A stretch of 64,000 nucleotides of DNA from Eriocheir sinensis (lineage: Eukaryota > Arthropoda > Malacostraca > Decapoda > Varunidae): contig NW_026111669.1 in assembly GCF_024679095.1 (NCBI RefSeq), forward strand, positions 348,504 to 412,503, read 5' to 3'. How positions within the stretch are numbered: the stretch's first letter is position 1; each line of letters starts with the position of its first letter. A program made the translations under genes and the position numbers. Below the pieces are notes generated by a model. It did no database searches. It saw only the letters and a program-made list of their open reading frames with translations, and was not told the DNA's origin. This document shows, piece after piece, positions 18,794 to 30,329 of the stretch.

Positions 18794-19033
18794 CCTCCTC
18801 CGCGACGGCGCCCATCACTGATGGGCTGACCCGTCTTACGGGATCCGGGGTCCGGCGGTCCTCTGGACTCGGCCGACTAAACAGCACCTTCCAGAAGGTT
18901 AAAGAACCTCCAGGGGGCCGGGGTGCTGAGAAGATCATCCCCACTCAATACTTTCTTCAGCACCCGGCCTCTGTCCCTTCGATACTGGGTTTGAAAGGCT
19001 GCATATTTTCTTCTCCTCAACCTCGATGGAGTG

Positions 19034-19310
19034 AGCAAGTGTATAGTTAATGGGGTTCAACTGCAATGTGTACGGTGCTGATTGATTGAAAATACGAGCA
19101 CTCAGTTACGCGATATCCCTTGGAATTCCTTCAATTTTAGACATATCTACGCTACACAAGTCTGGCATGAATGTGCTTTCGGTGCTAATTAAAATACGCT
19201 ACCGCAGTCATAAGATATCCCTCTGAATAGCTTCGGGAGAAAAGGAGCAATTTGTGGTGCTCAGCTCAGTCCGTATGTTGCTCACTCCAGTCCCACCACG
19301 AGAAGGCAGA
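19034..19310 (+). repeat. Foldback-family repeat, partial copy
   Basis: Matches 60166-60400 (gcaagtgtatagttaatg, ggtgctgattgattgaaaa, ttcaattttagac, gggagaaaaggagcaa). It truncates R2 copy A. 19310-19470 contains nothing recognised. Confidence 0.8.
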
Positions 19311-19474
19311 ACTTTCTTTTCCTGGCAAGCTTCAATCACCATCCGTTCGTTACGGAGCCACATGCGGCACTGGCGGGAAACAGGACTGGGAGAGCTGCTA
19401 GACATTGATTGACTGACTGTAGTTGCCCAGTAATACTATAACGAGTTCTAAGCCTGTTACCTGCTTGGGCAAGC

Positions 19475-19506
<32 letters not shown>

Positions 19507-22500
19507 AAGAGGCAGCTCAAGGGCACACAAAAAAAAAGCCCCCGGCGAGCTGCTCCTACAAAAGAAACAAAAGAGGTGTACAAAAGCAAGGTCAAATACG
19601 GGAGGTGAGATGTCCTGATACCCTCCTCTTGAAAGAGTTCAAGTCGTAGGCAGGAGGAAATACAGATGAAGGAAGATTGTTCCAGAGTTTACCAGCGTGA
19701 GGGATGAAAGAGTGAAGATGCAAGTTAACTCTTGCATAAGGGGTTTGGACAGTATAGGGATGAGCATGAGTAGAAAGTCGTGCGCAGCGGGGCCGCGGGA
19801 GAGGGGGAGGCAAGCAAGTTCAGAAGAGCAGTCAGCGTGGAAATATCGATAGAAAATAGAAAGAGAGGCAACATTGCGGCGGAATTTAAGAGGTAGAAGA
19901 CTTTCAGTATGAGGAGGAGAGCTGATGAGACGAAGAGCCTTAGCCTCCACTCTGTCCAGAAGAGCTGTGTGAGTGGAGCCCCCCCACACATGAGATGCAT
20001 ACTCCATACGAGGGCGGACAAGGCCCCTGTATATGGACAGCAACTGTGCGGGGCAGAAGAACTGGCGGAGACGGTACAGAACGCCCAGCCTCGAGGAAGC
20101 TGATTTAGTAAGAGATGAGATATGAAGTTTCCAGTTGAGATTTTGAGTTAAGGATAGACCGAAGATGTTTAGTGTTGAGGAAGGTGATAGCTGGGTGTTG
20201 TCAAAGAATAGGGGATAGTTGTTTGGAAGATTGTGTCAAGTGGATAGGTGGAGAAACTGTGTTTTTGAGGCGTTGAAGAACACCAGGTTCCTCTTGCCCC
20301 AATCGGGAATAATAGTAAGGTCTGAGGCTAAGCGTTCTGCAGCCTCCAGCCTTGAGTCGTTAAGTTCTTGTAGGGTGGGTCTTCTATTAAAAGAGCTTGA
20401 GTAATGCAGAGTGGAATCATCGGCGTAGGAATGAGTTCGTTTTGGAAAGAAGATCATCAATGAACAGCAGAGAGTGGGAGATAGGACAGAACCCTGTGGG
20501 ACACCACTTTTAATAGATTTAGGGGAAGAACAGTGACCGTCTACCACAGCAGAAATAGAACGGTCAGAAAGGAAACTGGAGATAAAGGTAGAGAGAGAAA
20601 GATAGAAACCGTAGGAGGGTAGTTTGGAAAGCAAAGATTTGTGTCAGACCCTATCAATAGCTTTTGATATGTCCAGCGCAATAGCAAAGGTTTCACCGAA
20701 ACGGCTAAGAGAGGATGACCAAGAGTCAGTTAAGAAGGCTAGGAGATCACCAGTAGAACGCCCCTTGCGGAACCCATACTGGCGATCAGATAGAAGGTCA
20801 GAAGTGGAAAGGTGTTTTTGAATCTTTCGGTTAAGGATTGATTCAAAAGCTTTAGATAGACAAGAAAGTAAAGCTATAGGACGGTAATTTGAGGGATTGG
20901 AGCGGTCACCCTTCTTAGGCACAGGCTGTATGAAGGCATACTTCCAGCAGGAAGGAAAGGTAGATGTTGACAGGCAGAGGCGAAAGAGTTTGACGAGGCA
21001 GGGTGACAGCACGGAGGCACAGTTTTTTAAGGACAATAGGAGGCACTCCATCAGGTCCATAAGCCTTCTGAGGATTGAGGCCAGAGAGGGCATAGAAAAC
21101 ATCATTTTGAAGAATCTTTATAACAGGGATAAAGGAGTCAGAGGGGGGATGAGTAGGAGGAAAATGCCCAGAATCGTCCAGAGTGGGGTTTTTAGAAAAA
21201 AGTTTGAGAGAAGAGCTCAGCCTTAGAGATAGATGAGACGGCAGTGTTGCCGTCAGGACTGAGGAGTGGAGGGAAAGATGAAGTGAAGTTGGAGGATATG
21301 TTTTTGGCTAGATGCCAGAAGTCACGGGGAAAAGTTAGAGAAAGCAAGCTTTTGGCATTTTCTATTAATGAAAGAATTTTTGGTTAGTCGGAGAATAGAT
21401 TTGGCACGACTTCGGGCAGAAATGTAAAGTTCATAATTAGCATTAGTTTGAAGGCTCTGGTACCTTTTGTGAGCGGCCTCTCTATCATTGACAGCACGAG
21501 AACAAGCGTGATTAAACCAAGGCTTTTTAGCGTGAGGAGTAGAGAAAGAACGAGGAATGTATGCCTCTATTCCAGAGACAATCACCTCTGTGATGCGCCG
21601 AGCACTCACAGAGGGGTCTCTATCCTGGAAGCAATAATCATTCCACGGGAAATCGGAAAAGTATATCCTCAGGTCGTCCCACCGAGCTGAAGCAAAATGT
21701 CAGAAGCATCGCCTCTTCGGTGGGTCCAGAGGGTGTACAGGAGCGATAGGATAGGATGCAGAAATAAGATTGTGATCGGAGGAGCCCAACGGAGAGAACA
21801 GTTTGACAGAATAAGCAGAAGGGTTTGAGGTAAGGAAGAGATCTAGAATGTTGGGCCGGTCTCCAAGACGGTCGGGAATACGTGTAGGGTGCTGGACCAA
21901 CTGCTCTAGGTCGTTGAGGATAGCAAAGTTGTAGGCTTGTTCACCAGGATGGTCAGTGAAAGAAGATGAAAGCCAAAGCTGGTGGTGAACATTGAAATCT
22001 CCTAGGATGGAGATTTCAGCGAAGGGAGAGTGGGTCAAGATGTGCTCCACTTTAGAATTCAAATAGTCAAAGAATTTTGCATAGTTGGTAGAGTTAGGTG
22101 AGAGATAAACAGCACAGATGTATTTAGTAATAGAATGACAATGAAGTCTTAGCCAGATGGTAGAAAATTCAGAAGAGTCAAGGTTGTGGGCACGAGAGCA
22201 AGTGATGTCGTTGCGCACGTAGGCGCAACATCCAGCTTTGGATTGAAATTTAGGATAGAGATAGTAGGAGGGAACAGAGTAGAGATTGCTGTCAGTAGAC
22301 TCAGAAACCTGTGTTTCGGTAAGGAAGAGAAGGTGAGGTTTAGAGGAGGAGAGATGATGTTTCACAGAATGAAAATTAGAGCGAAGACCGCGAATGTTGC
22401 AGAAATTGAGAAGAAAGAGGTTCGAGGAGTTATCAAGACACTTTTCGGGTCGGCAGCCAGAAGGGGAGTCCTCCCTGGGTGAATTTATACCCCCCAGGCG

Positions 22501-22540
22501 GGGACTCCGAGGCTTGATACAGGTGCGCCATTTTGAAATT
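19475..22540 (-). mobile_element. LINE D: poly(A)-tailed non-LTR retrotransposon
   Basis: The - strand element has a poly(A) tail (T run 19475-19499), a 3' UTR, RT and APE-type endonuclease, and starts near an ATG at 22531. About 3.05 kb. Scraps of the same family lie at 11557-11648 and 29305-29495. A poly(A) tail separates it from the CR1-type LINEs here; a Jockey/I-like group is plausible, clade not resolved. Confidence 0.8.
19592..22531 (-). pseudogene. LINE D ORF2: APE endonuclease plus reverse transcriptase
   Basis: One polyprotein in several shifted frames. The N-terminus (22531-22433) ends in a TGA and is followed in another frame by [14 protein letters not shown], the start of the APE endonuclease. 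Frame 22365-21700 contains [20 protein letters not shown] and [10 protein letters not shown], with the catalytic Glu, Asp-x-Asn and Ser-Asp-His. Frame 21105-20644 holds [20 protein letters not shown] and IALDISKA. Frame 20634-20236 holds SGVPQGSVLSP and the YADD box (HSYADDSTLH). Frames 20043-19592 hold the C-terminal domain (PRMEYASHVW, FIPHAGKLWNNLPSSVFP). It cleaves target DNA and reverse-transcribes in relatives; this copy is dead through frameshifts. Confidence 0.8.
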
Positions 22541-22844
22541 TGAATTTTGGGAAAAGGTGTATATGTTGTGTGAATGTAGTGTGGTGTGGATAAAGAGAGG
22601 ATCTGTCTTTAGAGAGCATGCTGAGCTACTCTCCGGTGTTGGTGAGACAATAGGGAAACGGTTAGTGAGGACATGGGAAGGGACTTTGGAGGGCTTCAGC
22701 TCCCTTCTCACCTCCCATATATACCTCACCGGGAGTGGCTTGCGCCCGTTCGGTAGGTGTCTTCCTACCTACTCCAGCACGGAAGGTCACTCCTATGCCA
22801 CAACCCGTGCCTTTTCAGCATACTTTTTTGCGGGTACCGTACCT

Positions 22845-22975
22845 ACACTACGCAAGTGTCTAGTTAAATGTGGTTCAGCTGTAATGTGTAGGAATAGCTT
22901 CGGGAGAAAAGGAGCAATTTTGGGTGCTCAGCTCAGTCCGTGCTCCACGATCCTCACACACACAGAAACAGTGAT
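22845..22975 (+). repeat. Foldback-family repeat, internally deleted copy
   Basis: Starts ctacactacgcaagtgt, loses most of the interior, and resumes at gaatagcttcgggagaaaag through gctcagctcagtccgtgctcc. The 22540-22845 stretch before it contains no recognised gene. Confidence 0.65.
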
Positions 22976-23230
22976 ACGCTAGCACAGATCAACACCAAGG
23001 CGGCTAGGTTCATTACAAACAATTGCACTCGAACGTCTGGATTCACAACACGAATCAAACAACTGATAAACATGGAACCTCTGCACATACGGCAGACAAG
23101 CACACAGAATTACACTTATGTACAAGATCACAAACACACAAACATACTCACACAACGCAAACAGACAACGTACTCCATAACTAGCAAACATACAAGACTT
23201 TGTACACCATCCCAACCCAATAACCGCTAA
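22975..23230 (+). mobile_element. LINE RT C-terminal fragment
   Basis: The frame reads LAQINTKAARFITNNCTRTSGFTTRIKQL then NMEPLHIR, matching the region after the RT domain in CR1/L2/Jockey-type proteins. Both ends are truncated and a frameshift follows. 23230-23620 is GC-rich with no recognised gene. Confidence 0.6.
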
Positions 23231-23624
23231 TAACTCGGCTCCTAGAATCGCTAGAGCGAGGGGCATGATACGGTGCCGTGAGCTTCTAAACGCCACTGTC
23301 TGGAAGTGCGACGACCAAATCGATGGTGACCGTTCGGAGCGGCCCGCTGGCGCGGAATTGCGAGATTAAGGGGTATGGCTGGTCGGCGGCTGGGCCGAGC
23401 GTAACGGTCTTCCCGCTCCTGGGCCCATGCTTATAAAGCAAAGACTCCGTCTCAGCCTCGTATTCCGAGCCCCAGGACCGGCTCCGCGTCCTAAGTCGCG
23501 TAGTTTCGAGCCGCAGAATCGGCCGTCTGTAAAGTTGGGTGTGAGATGGTTACTGGCTCAGACTCACTTAGCGTGGTCCCAGTCACCTTTGACATCAAGA
23601 TCAAGAACCAGCTGCAAGGTAAAC

Positions 23625-24324
23625 ATGGCAGAGGCGCGGCGTCTCCCAAGGTCTTTTCATCCTAGGCGGGACATATTGAACAGTTTAAATGACGCAGAAC
23701 TTGTTAAAAGATACAGACTGAACAAGGAAGGAATTGTGTTTGTTACTGATTTAATAAGAAATGAATTAACGTCCCCAATATCAAGAAACAAGGTCGTCTC
23801 TCCGGGGGACAGAGGTTATCCTAGTCAGAGGTGGTTGTTGACTCACTACTTGGGTCCTCTGCCTGGCCCACAAACTAACTACAACAGGTAAGTTATGTAC
23901 AATATACACTGCATGCATGATAAAATGCTAACTTGCTTGATAATTGGCCAGACATGAGCAGAGAGCATAGACCAATGTAATGACGAGGTAATTCTCCACT
24001 TACTTAATATTTATACTATGGAGTGTCACATCTAATGGTGTACATATCACCTTAGATAAAACAGTAACTCTTCCATGCTGAGGTTGCACTTGTTAATTAA
24101 TATCAGCAGTCATTATTGTGGTAGAGTTAGTTTTCACGATAATGCAATAATGTATACATTTTATGCATTACAGTGCACACAAGAGGACCAGATGCATCGT
24201 GGAGAGGGTCATCGGGCAGTGGAAGCGACGATTCCACATACTTCATGGGGAAATAAGGCTTAAGTCCCCTGCATATTTGTGCAGGATCATCGAAGTGTGT
24301 GCTTTGCTGCATCGGTTCACCTGA
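23625..24324 (+). pseudogene. Harbinger (HARBI1-like) transposase, core deleted
   Basis: Exon 23625-23887 encodes an N-terminus of HARBI1 type (LNDAELVKRYRLNKEGI, FVTDLIRNEL) and ends at a perfect GTAAGT donor. A second exon, after a ttatgcattacag acceptor, spans 24174-24324 and encodes the C-terminus ([20 protein letters not shown] ... EVCALLHRF) with the catalytic Glu in VERVIG. Only 286 bases separate them, so the part carrying both catalytic Asp residues is gone. The two exons still join in frame (263 + 151 bases, 137 codons plus stop). It could be a deletion derivative with an accidental intron or a truncated expressed protein. The partner Myb gene lies downstream on the other strand. 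Confidence 0.7.
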
Positions 24325-24490
24325 GGAAGAGGATCCTGCGGGTGACGAGGCTGGTGAGGGTGCACGGCCTCTACCTGTTGTGCAGATAGCACCTGCTGCT
24401 GGACGGAGCCAGCGGGATGGTCTGCGCTAGAGGGATGCATACGTCAATCTTCATTTCAAGTAAGTGCTGTAGCTATTCATAATTCATTAC

Positions 24491-24800
24491 AAAATAATAT
24501 TTATTTATTTATTATTTTTTTACGTCTGTCTTGACGATACTGATGGGCTTGGTGGCTGGCCCAAATCCGTAATGGCACAGACTTGTGTTTTATAGTGGCA
24601 CCATCTGTTCGCCTCATGCACTCCTCCGCAGATCATTATTGATCCTTTCCGGGCAGAGAATGGTCGTCTGGGAGGCTTGTGGGTACTTTTAAGCTACTCG
24701 GCGATGACATAAAATATTCAGGTGGGAGTGTTGGGATTGAACTCACGACTACCCAAATGTCGCGCCAGCACGATGACCTCTTGACAGCCTCACCATAAAG
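24491..24800 (-). mobile_element. tRNA-derived SINE
   Basis: Read on -, the head is TGGTGAGGCTGTCAAGAGG (A-box-like, near 24780-24797) and GAGTTCAATCCC (B-box-like, near 24734-24745), then a body and an A/T-rich tail of aaataaataaa type (24491-24520). The body shares ttatagtggc.ccatct with the element at 27768. Confidence 0.65.
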
Positions 24801-25900
24801 ACTAACCCCCCTACTTGTAACATTCCTCAGAAACGAGTATTAGAATACAACAGTAATTTGCCTGTACTTTTCAGTGCTGGTCCTCACCCTGTCCCTGCCC
24901 AACCCTAACCATCCCCATGAGAAATGGCAAGCTTCCACACATGTAAGTTGTAAAATCCACCTCCTCATAACATTATTTCTCCAGACTTACCTGAGATAGA
25001 TAGAGAGAACTATGATCATGAATCATTTACTTTTAACCCTAGCTTTAGAAATCATATCATTGATATTTTAAACTAATTCCTAAATTTTCCCTGCTTATGT
25101 GTTCTCTCAATTATGGCAGACACTACTGAGTCCTGCAATCTGCCTGCATTCCTGCTGCTTCAACTCAGTTTATTGTGGAGTGGTGGGGAAGTTGATGAAG
25201 CTTCTGAGTATACCAACGGCTGAAAGTGTGTACATCGTCTCCTTGCTGGTCGTCTGTTGTGATGTGCCCAAGTCATCACTGCTACAACGTTTCATTTTCT
25301 GATGCAATTTATTTGACAATATTAACCACTTTAAACTCTGGGGGATGGGATGGATGGCTGTTTCTTGACCTTTGGGGTGATTCTACAACTTACACAAAGT
25401 CAGTGACAATCACAATTCATTCTTTATTGTTATTATTATTTCTTATTATGCCTTATTATTTTAGTAGTTTTTCTTCATTGTTTGGTATTAAGTAAATTTT
25501 GGAACAACCACTGTTGTTCTGGTGCTGTCTCTGTCCTGTTGGCCCTTCAAACCAGTGACAAAAGAACCCATTAACCCAATACAGGGCCAGTATAACATTT
25601 ACCTGAACACTGTTTACCGTCCCCATTTTGCCCCAGCATGTACCCGTGTAATAAACATCCTGTTTTGGGTAAGAAAAATAATCATTGTATATCATTAATA
25701 TCTATTTACTCCAACATAAATGAATGAAATAGATAATTCAGGATTAACCCTTAAAAGCGCGGGCTTGTTTATCGTGTCTGTCCTCCCACGGGCATATTCA
25801 GGCAAAAGCATACCTCACTTATCTTTTTATATCTTCACTTCTACTTATCTCACGTGCCTGAATGAAGTATCATCGTAAATTACATAAAATACATAGCTGG
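24801..25900. other. No gene recognised
   Basis: AT-rich DNA with short open frames only. It lies between the transposase and Myb parts of the Harbinger remnant and is probably decayed transposon interior. Confidence 0.4.
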
Positions 25901-25914
25901 AACTGCCTGAGGGT

Positions 25915-28450
25915 TGGTTGAGGAGGAAGCAGTGAGGGTGGTAGCTGGTGTAGGGGCTGACTGTCTGGGGCCGGGCTGCGTGGGTATTGGGTCCTCCTCC
26001 TCAAGTAACCTGCTGGTTAAGTTCAAAGTGATGCATGTTGAAAAAGTGTTAATATGTTAAAATATATTTAGAACCATAATAAATATTAATGTATATCATT
26101 ATTAATTAATGACGGTACTCCATGCACTGAATTAATAAATAAAATGTAAATAAAAGATATGGTAACTGTTGATTTACATTTTTTATTCATACTCTTATAC
26201 AACAAAGAAAAGCAACTAGTTTGTGGTAAGCACACTGAAATTGAATTGGGAAAATCCAAGTGAGGTAGAAAATAATTTCAAATTGATATCTATATATAGT
26301 ATTAAAAATAATTAAAAAAAAAAATTATAAATAGGTTTCACCCTAAGAATAATGAAAAAAAAAAAAATGATGTATGCACGAATATTACTAAAATATGCTC
26401 AGCAGCAAATTTAACTCTAGGAATTCAACAACTTTGCTGTGTGACATACACTAAAAGCATGTACACTTACGCATGGCTAAAAAAAAAAAAAAAAATCATT
26501 TGTGAAATTATTTTCATGGCACCTTACATATATCTTTTAGGGTCCCCGACAATCTTGGAAATGTGCAAATCTAGTACAGTCCAATTTGACAAATATGTTT
26601 TCTTCTGCCAAGTAATCATGCAACTTTGCAATTTGATAAATCCTCGCTATAACAAACTAACTGGGGATAATGATGCGACATATCCAAAAATCCAAACTTT
26701 TCATATATTACAAACTTTGTTCGGTATATGAGCTTTAAGTTCTCTTTTGATTTTCATTATTGTAACTAAAAATGTCCATTCATGATTCCAGATTAAAGGT
26801 GATTCACTAAAGGACAACAATGAAAGTGTTTACAATAGGGCGGACAGATTCTGCCGGCCCACTAAGGAACTGCCCTGAACTCACCTGCCAAACTTTATCA
26901 GTGATTTTCCGCAGACACAGAACTGTACCAGAAAAGTTTGTTGAGTTCCGTAAAAGTGAGGGTTATATAATGTATTTCTCAGTATGTTAATAAACAAAAA
27001 AGGTAACCCGAGAAATAGCATCAACAATACGATCTTAAGTGATGAAGTAGCCCATACCTTTTATCCTTGAAGCTGACGGTCACGAGGGGAGAAGTAGGTG
27101 GCCCAACATCGAGGACGTCATCTGGCCGATCTTGGCATGCTATAAATCTGTGAGAGAGGAGGAGCTGTACCATCACCTGAAATTAAGATTTAATATAAGT
27201 CATTGTAGTAATTTCAACAATGTAAGTTGCATTACTTAAAACATAACTTTTCTTATAAGTATTTACAATTTTGTACAGGAACAAATTTAAAGCATTTTCT
27301 AGAATAATGTGGGTGACATTTATCCACATCCTTCAACTACATGCTCAACCAGAGGCAACCCCAGCCTTAAATACCACACGTACCAGACAATATTTGATAA
27401 TAAATCATATGAATTACATTTCACTTACCTTTAACTTATGCAACCTCTTTACTTATAATGATTTACAGGTATTACTGTAAAGGTCTATGCTAATAGTACT
27501 CTAGTGCTCTGACAGGGAGGTTCAGCTTGTATGAGTTATATGGGTGTTATACTAACCTTCACTTTTGGTTTTCAGCAGTGTCCATGAGTCTCATAGAAAG
27601 AAATATCATGAATTCTAAAACCATTGTTTCAGTAATATTTCAAGGTAAACTTGGGACAGGAAAATGACTAAGGATGAGTAAGGGGAAATGATCAAACACC
27701 TAGCAATATGTAGATGATCATGTTACTGGTAAGTTTTGTTGGGCCTGCCTAATATTTATGTTTGTCTTTTTTTTTTTTTTACGTCGCTGCCTGTTGCGCC
27801 GGTAGGCATCTTCCTGGTGGGGCGTGATGGTCGGCCCAAGGCTTCTTCCAGGTGGGGCCTGATGGTCGGCCCAGCCCGTTCTGGCGCAGGCGAATGTTTA
27901 TAGTGGCGCCATCTTGCATTGGCTCATGCTGCCCCCCGGAACTCGTTCTTGATTCGCTTGGACGGCTTCCTCTAGAGTCCGGGCTGATGGGTGGTCTGCT
28001 AGATAAAGCTGTATATGTCTTACCTTTTACCTGCCACTGCTTTTTCAAAAGTGGAAGTACCATAGTGTAGTGATTGACTAATAATTTTATGTCGTGAAAC
28101 ATAAGAAACATTTCTTACCTGCGGCAGTGAAGGCTTGCTTAAGGGCGGAGATATTCCTTTTCGCCGTTGATTGCATTGACTGCCACTTCTTTTGGCAGTC
28201 CTTGGTGGTCCTGCCACGGGGAAAATTAAGCCTCCGTCAGGCGTTCGATGATCGCCGTCCAGGCAGCCGCATTTCCCCGGGCATTGCAGACACTAAAGTC
28301 TGCCTTATGCTCTTGGTATAACTGGGCCAGGAAGATTTCTTCCTGAGCCCAGTTACCTTTCCTCCTCCTCAGCTCGGCGGAGAGAGGGGAAGAAATCGCC
28401 GCGTCCGAGCTGAGCAGCTCAGAAAACCTTCTGCCATCATGAAATCTCTG
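25915..28450 (-). pseudogene. Harbinger Myb/SANT-like partner gene, multi-exon, decayed
   Basis: The first exon (28119-28450) encodes NWAQEEIFLAQLYQEHKADF, then a one-base frameshift, then RTTKDCQKKWQSMQSTAKRN, a trihelix/MADF-SANT pattern with spaced Trp residues, ending in a GTAAG donor (28114-28118). A second exon is likely at 27058-27176 (acceptor ttaatttcag, donor GTATGG; VMVQLLLSHRFIACQDRPDD...). A Pro/Thr/Ser-rich open stretch at about 25915-26020 may be a third. In Harbinger elements a Myb-like protein carries the transposase to the element ends. A SINE has inserted in the first intron (27768-28010). Exons 2 and 3 are tentative. Confidence 0.5.
27768..28010 (-). mobile_element. SINE-like element with poly(A) tail
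   Basis: The T run at 27768-27780 is the tail on -. The body holds two near-copies of ggtggggc.tgatggtcggccca and shares tttatagtggcgccatct with the SINE at 24491. The tRNA head is not evident, so it may be 5' truncated. Confidence 0.55.
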
Positions 28451-28699
28451 GTTTCAACGGGGCCGACAAAAACATGCCATTATATTTAAAAATCTCACGA
28501 TTCCGTCTAAAACAATTATATAACGGATGTAGTGTATTTTTAGTAAATAGTTTTAACCATTTTACGGTATTATTTAACCTAAGTATTGATATAAAAGAAC
28601 AGAGCTGATAAGGTACCTCGCCGTGGTTGGTAGTGATGCAATCTGAATGTTATGGTGAGAGCCACAACTTTTTCACCTAGTTATGGCGATACTTACGTC

Positions 28700-28836
28700 A
28701 AACACACAATTTCTCTATAAGTATGGCCCCTGGCTCTCGCTCGCGCGGCCAGCGCGGGGATCGAGATCTCCGCGACGGTCTAAAACCAGCTCACGTTCCC
28801 TTTTTATGGGTGAACAATCCAACGCTTGGTGAATTC

Positions 28837-28880
<44 letters not shown>

Positions 28881-29304
28881 GACGTCGCTATGAACGCTTG
28901 GCCGCCACAAGCCAGTTATCCTTGTGGTAACTTTTCTGACACCTCTTGCTTAAAACTCATAAAGTCAAAAGGATCGATAGGCCCTGCTTTCGCAGTCCGT
29001 ATTCGTACTGAAAATCAGGATCAAGCCAGCATTTGCCCTTTTGCTCTACGCGAGGTTTCTGTCCACGCTGAGCTGGCCTTAGGGCACCTTCGTTATCGTT
29101 TGACAGATGTACACTCCCCACCTGATAATGTCCTCGGAACGGATCGCGGCGGGCGCGAACGCCCGGTCAGGCTAACGTAAGGCCGAAACCCTTCCGCCGC
29201 CTTAGGCTAGAAGCAGAGTAAGTAAAGAAACGATCAGAGTAGTGGTATTTCATTGTCGGCCATTTATGCTACACCTCTGATGTCTCTACAAAATCAGACT
29301 AGAG
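28700..29304 (-). rRNA. 28S rRNA fragment, pseudogene, copy 1
   Basis: Matches the 28S piece at 15360-15990 (gcttcacaatgataggaaga, aacgcttggccgccacaag, gaggtttctgtccacgctg) but with deletions, including the ccgccccagtcaaa block. It begins beside acacaatttctctataagta, a non-28S joint shared with copy 2. Confidence 0.8.
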
Positions 29305-29495
29305 TCTGGGTTCTTTGAGTTAAGATGACGAGGATGTTTAGGTGTTGAGGAAGGTGATAGCTGGGTGTTGTCAAAGAATAATAGTTGTTTAGATTGTGTC
29401 GAGTGGATAGGTGGAGAAACTGTGTTTTGAGGCGTTGAAGGACACCAGGATCTTCTTGCCCCAATCGGAAATAATAGTAAGGTCTGAGGCTAAAC
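29305..29495 (-). mobile_element. LINE D fragment between two 28S fragments
   Basis: Co-linear with 20145-20335 of LINE D (gatgtttaggtgttgagga, gaaactgtgttt, aatagtaaggtctgaggct). It is cut off at both ends without a tail. Confidence 0.8.
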
Positions 29496-29616
29496 ACAAT
29501 TTCTCTATAAGTATGGCTGGCTCTCGCTCGCGAACAGCGCGATCGAGATCTCCGCGACGGTCTAAAACCAGCTCACGTTCCTTTTATGGGTGAACAATCC
29601 AACGCTTGGTGAATTA

Positions 29617-29661
<45 letters not shown>

Positions 29662-30272
29662 GACGTCGCTATGAACGCTTGGCCGCCACAAGCCAGTTAT
29701 CCTTGTGGTAACTTTTCTGACACCTCTTGCTTAAAACTCATAAAGTCAAAAGGATCGATAGGCCCTGCTTTCGCAGTCCGTATTCGTACTGAAAATCAGG
29801 ATCAAGCCAGCATTTGCCCTTTTGCTCTACGCGAGGTTTCTGTCCACGCTGAGCTGGCCTTAGGGCACCTGCGTTATCGTTTGACAGATGTACCGCCCCA
29901 GTCAAACTCCCCACCTGATAATGTCCTCGGAACGGATCGCGGCGGGCGCGAACGCCTGGTCAGGCTAACGTAAGGCCGAAACCAAGCGCCCTCCCTTCCG
30001 CCGCCTTAGGCTAGAAGCAGGAGGCAATCCCATGTGGGGAAGCTCCGATTCCGTCTCACCGAGTAAGTAAAGAAACGATCAGAGTAGTGGTATTTCATTG
30101 TCGGCCGCACGGAGCAAGCCCCTGATGTGACGACCTCCCATTTATGCTACACCTCTGATGTCTCTCTACAAAATCAGACTAGAGTCAAGCTCAACACGGT
30201 CTTCTTTCCCCGCTGTTAGGCGCTGGCCCGTTCCCCTGCCTGTGGGTTCGCTAGATAGTAGATAGGGACAGT

Positions 30273-30328
<56 letters not shown>
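29496..30328 (-). rRNA. 28S rRNA fragment, pseudogene, copy 2, ending at the R2 site
   Basis: Repeats copy 1 including the acacaatttctctataag joint, but is more complete, continuing through the R1 target region to GCCAAATGCCTCG at 30328, where R2 copy B begins. It keeps the ccgccccagtcaaa block. Confidence 0.85.

Positions 30329-30329
<1 letters not shown>

Larger units (their letters stand above)
16123..19033 (-). mobile_element. R2 retrotransposon copy A, 5' truncated, carrying a nested LINE
   Basis: The 3' end is a 15-base poly(A) (T run 16123-16137 on +) joined to 28S at TAG, exactly the canonical R2 insertion point. The element runs leftward to rightward in reverse through UTR, endonuclease, CCHC motif and reverse transcriptase, is interrupted by a CR1 fragment at 18238-18793, and resumes to about 19033, where a foldback repeat begins. 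The N-terminal zinc-finger region is missing here but present in copy B. Confidence 0.85.

Noticed and set aside
22186..22482. 98-aa + strand frame
   Set aside because: Antisense of the LINE D endonuclease region.
25099..25495. Short Cys/Leu-rich + strand frames
   Set aside because: No splice context, domain or conservation signal; composition is unremarkable.
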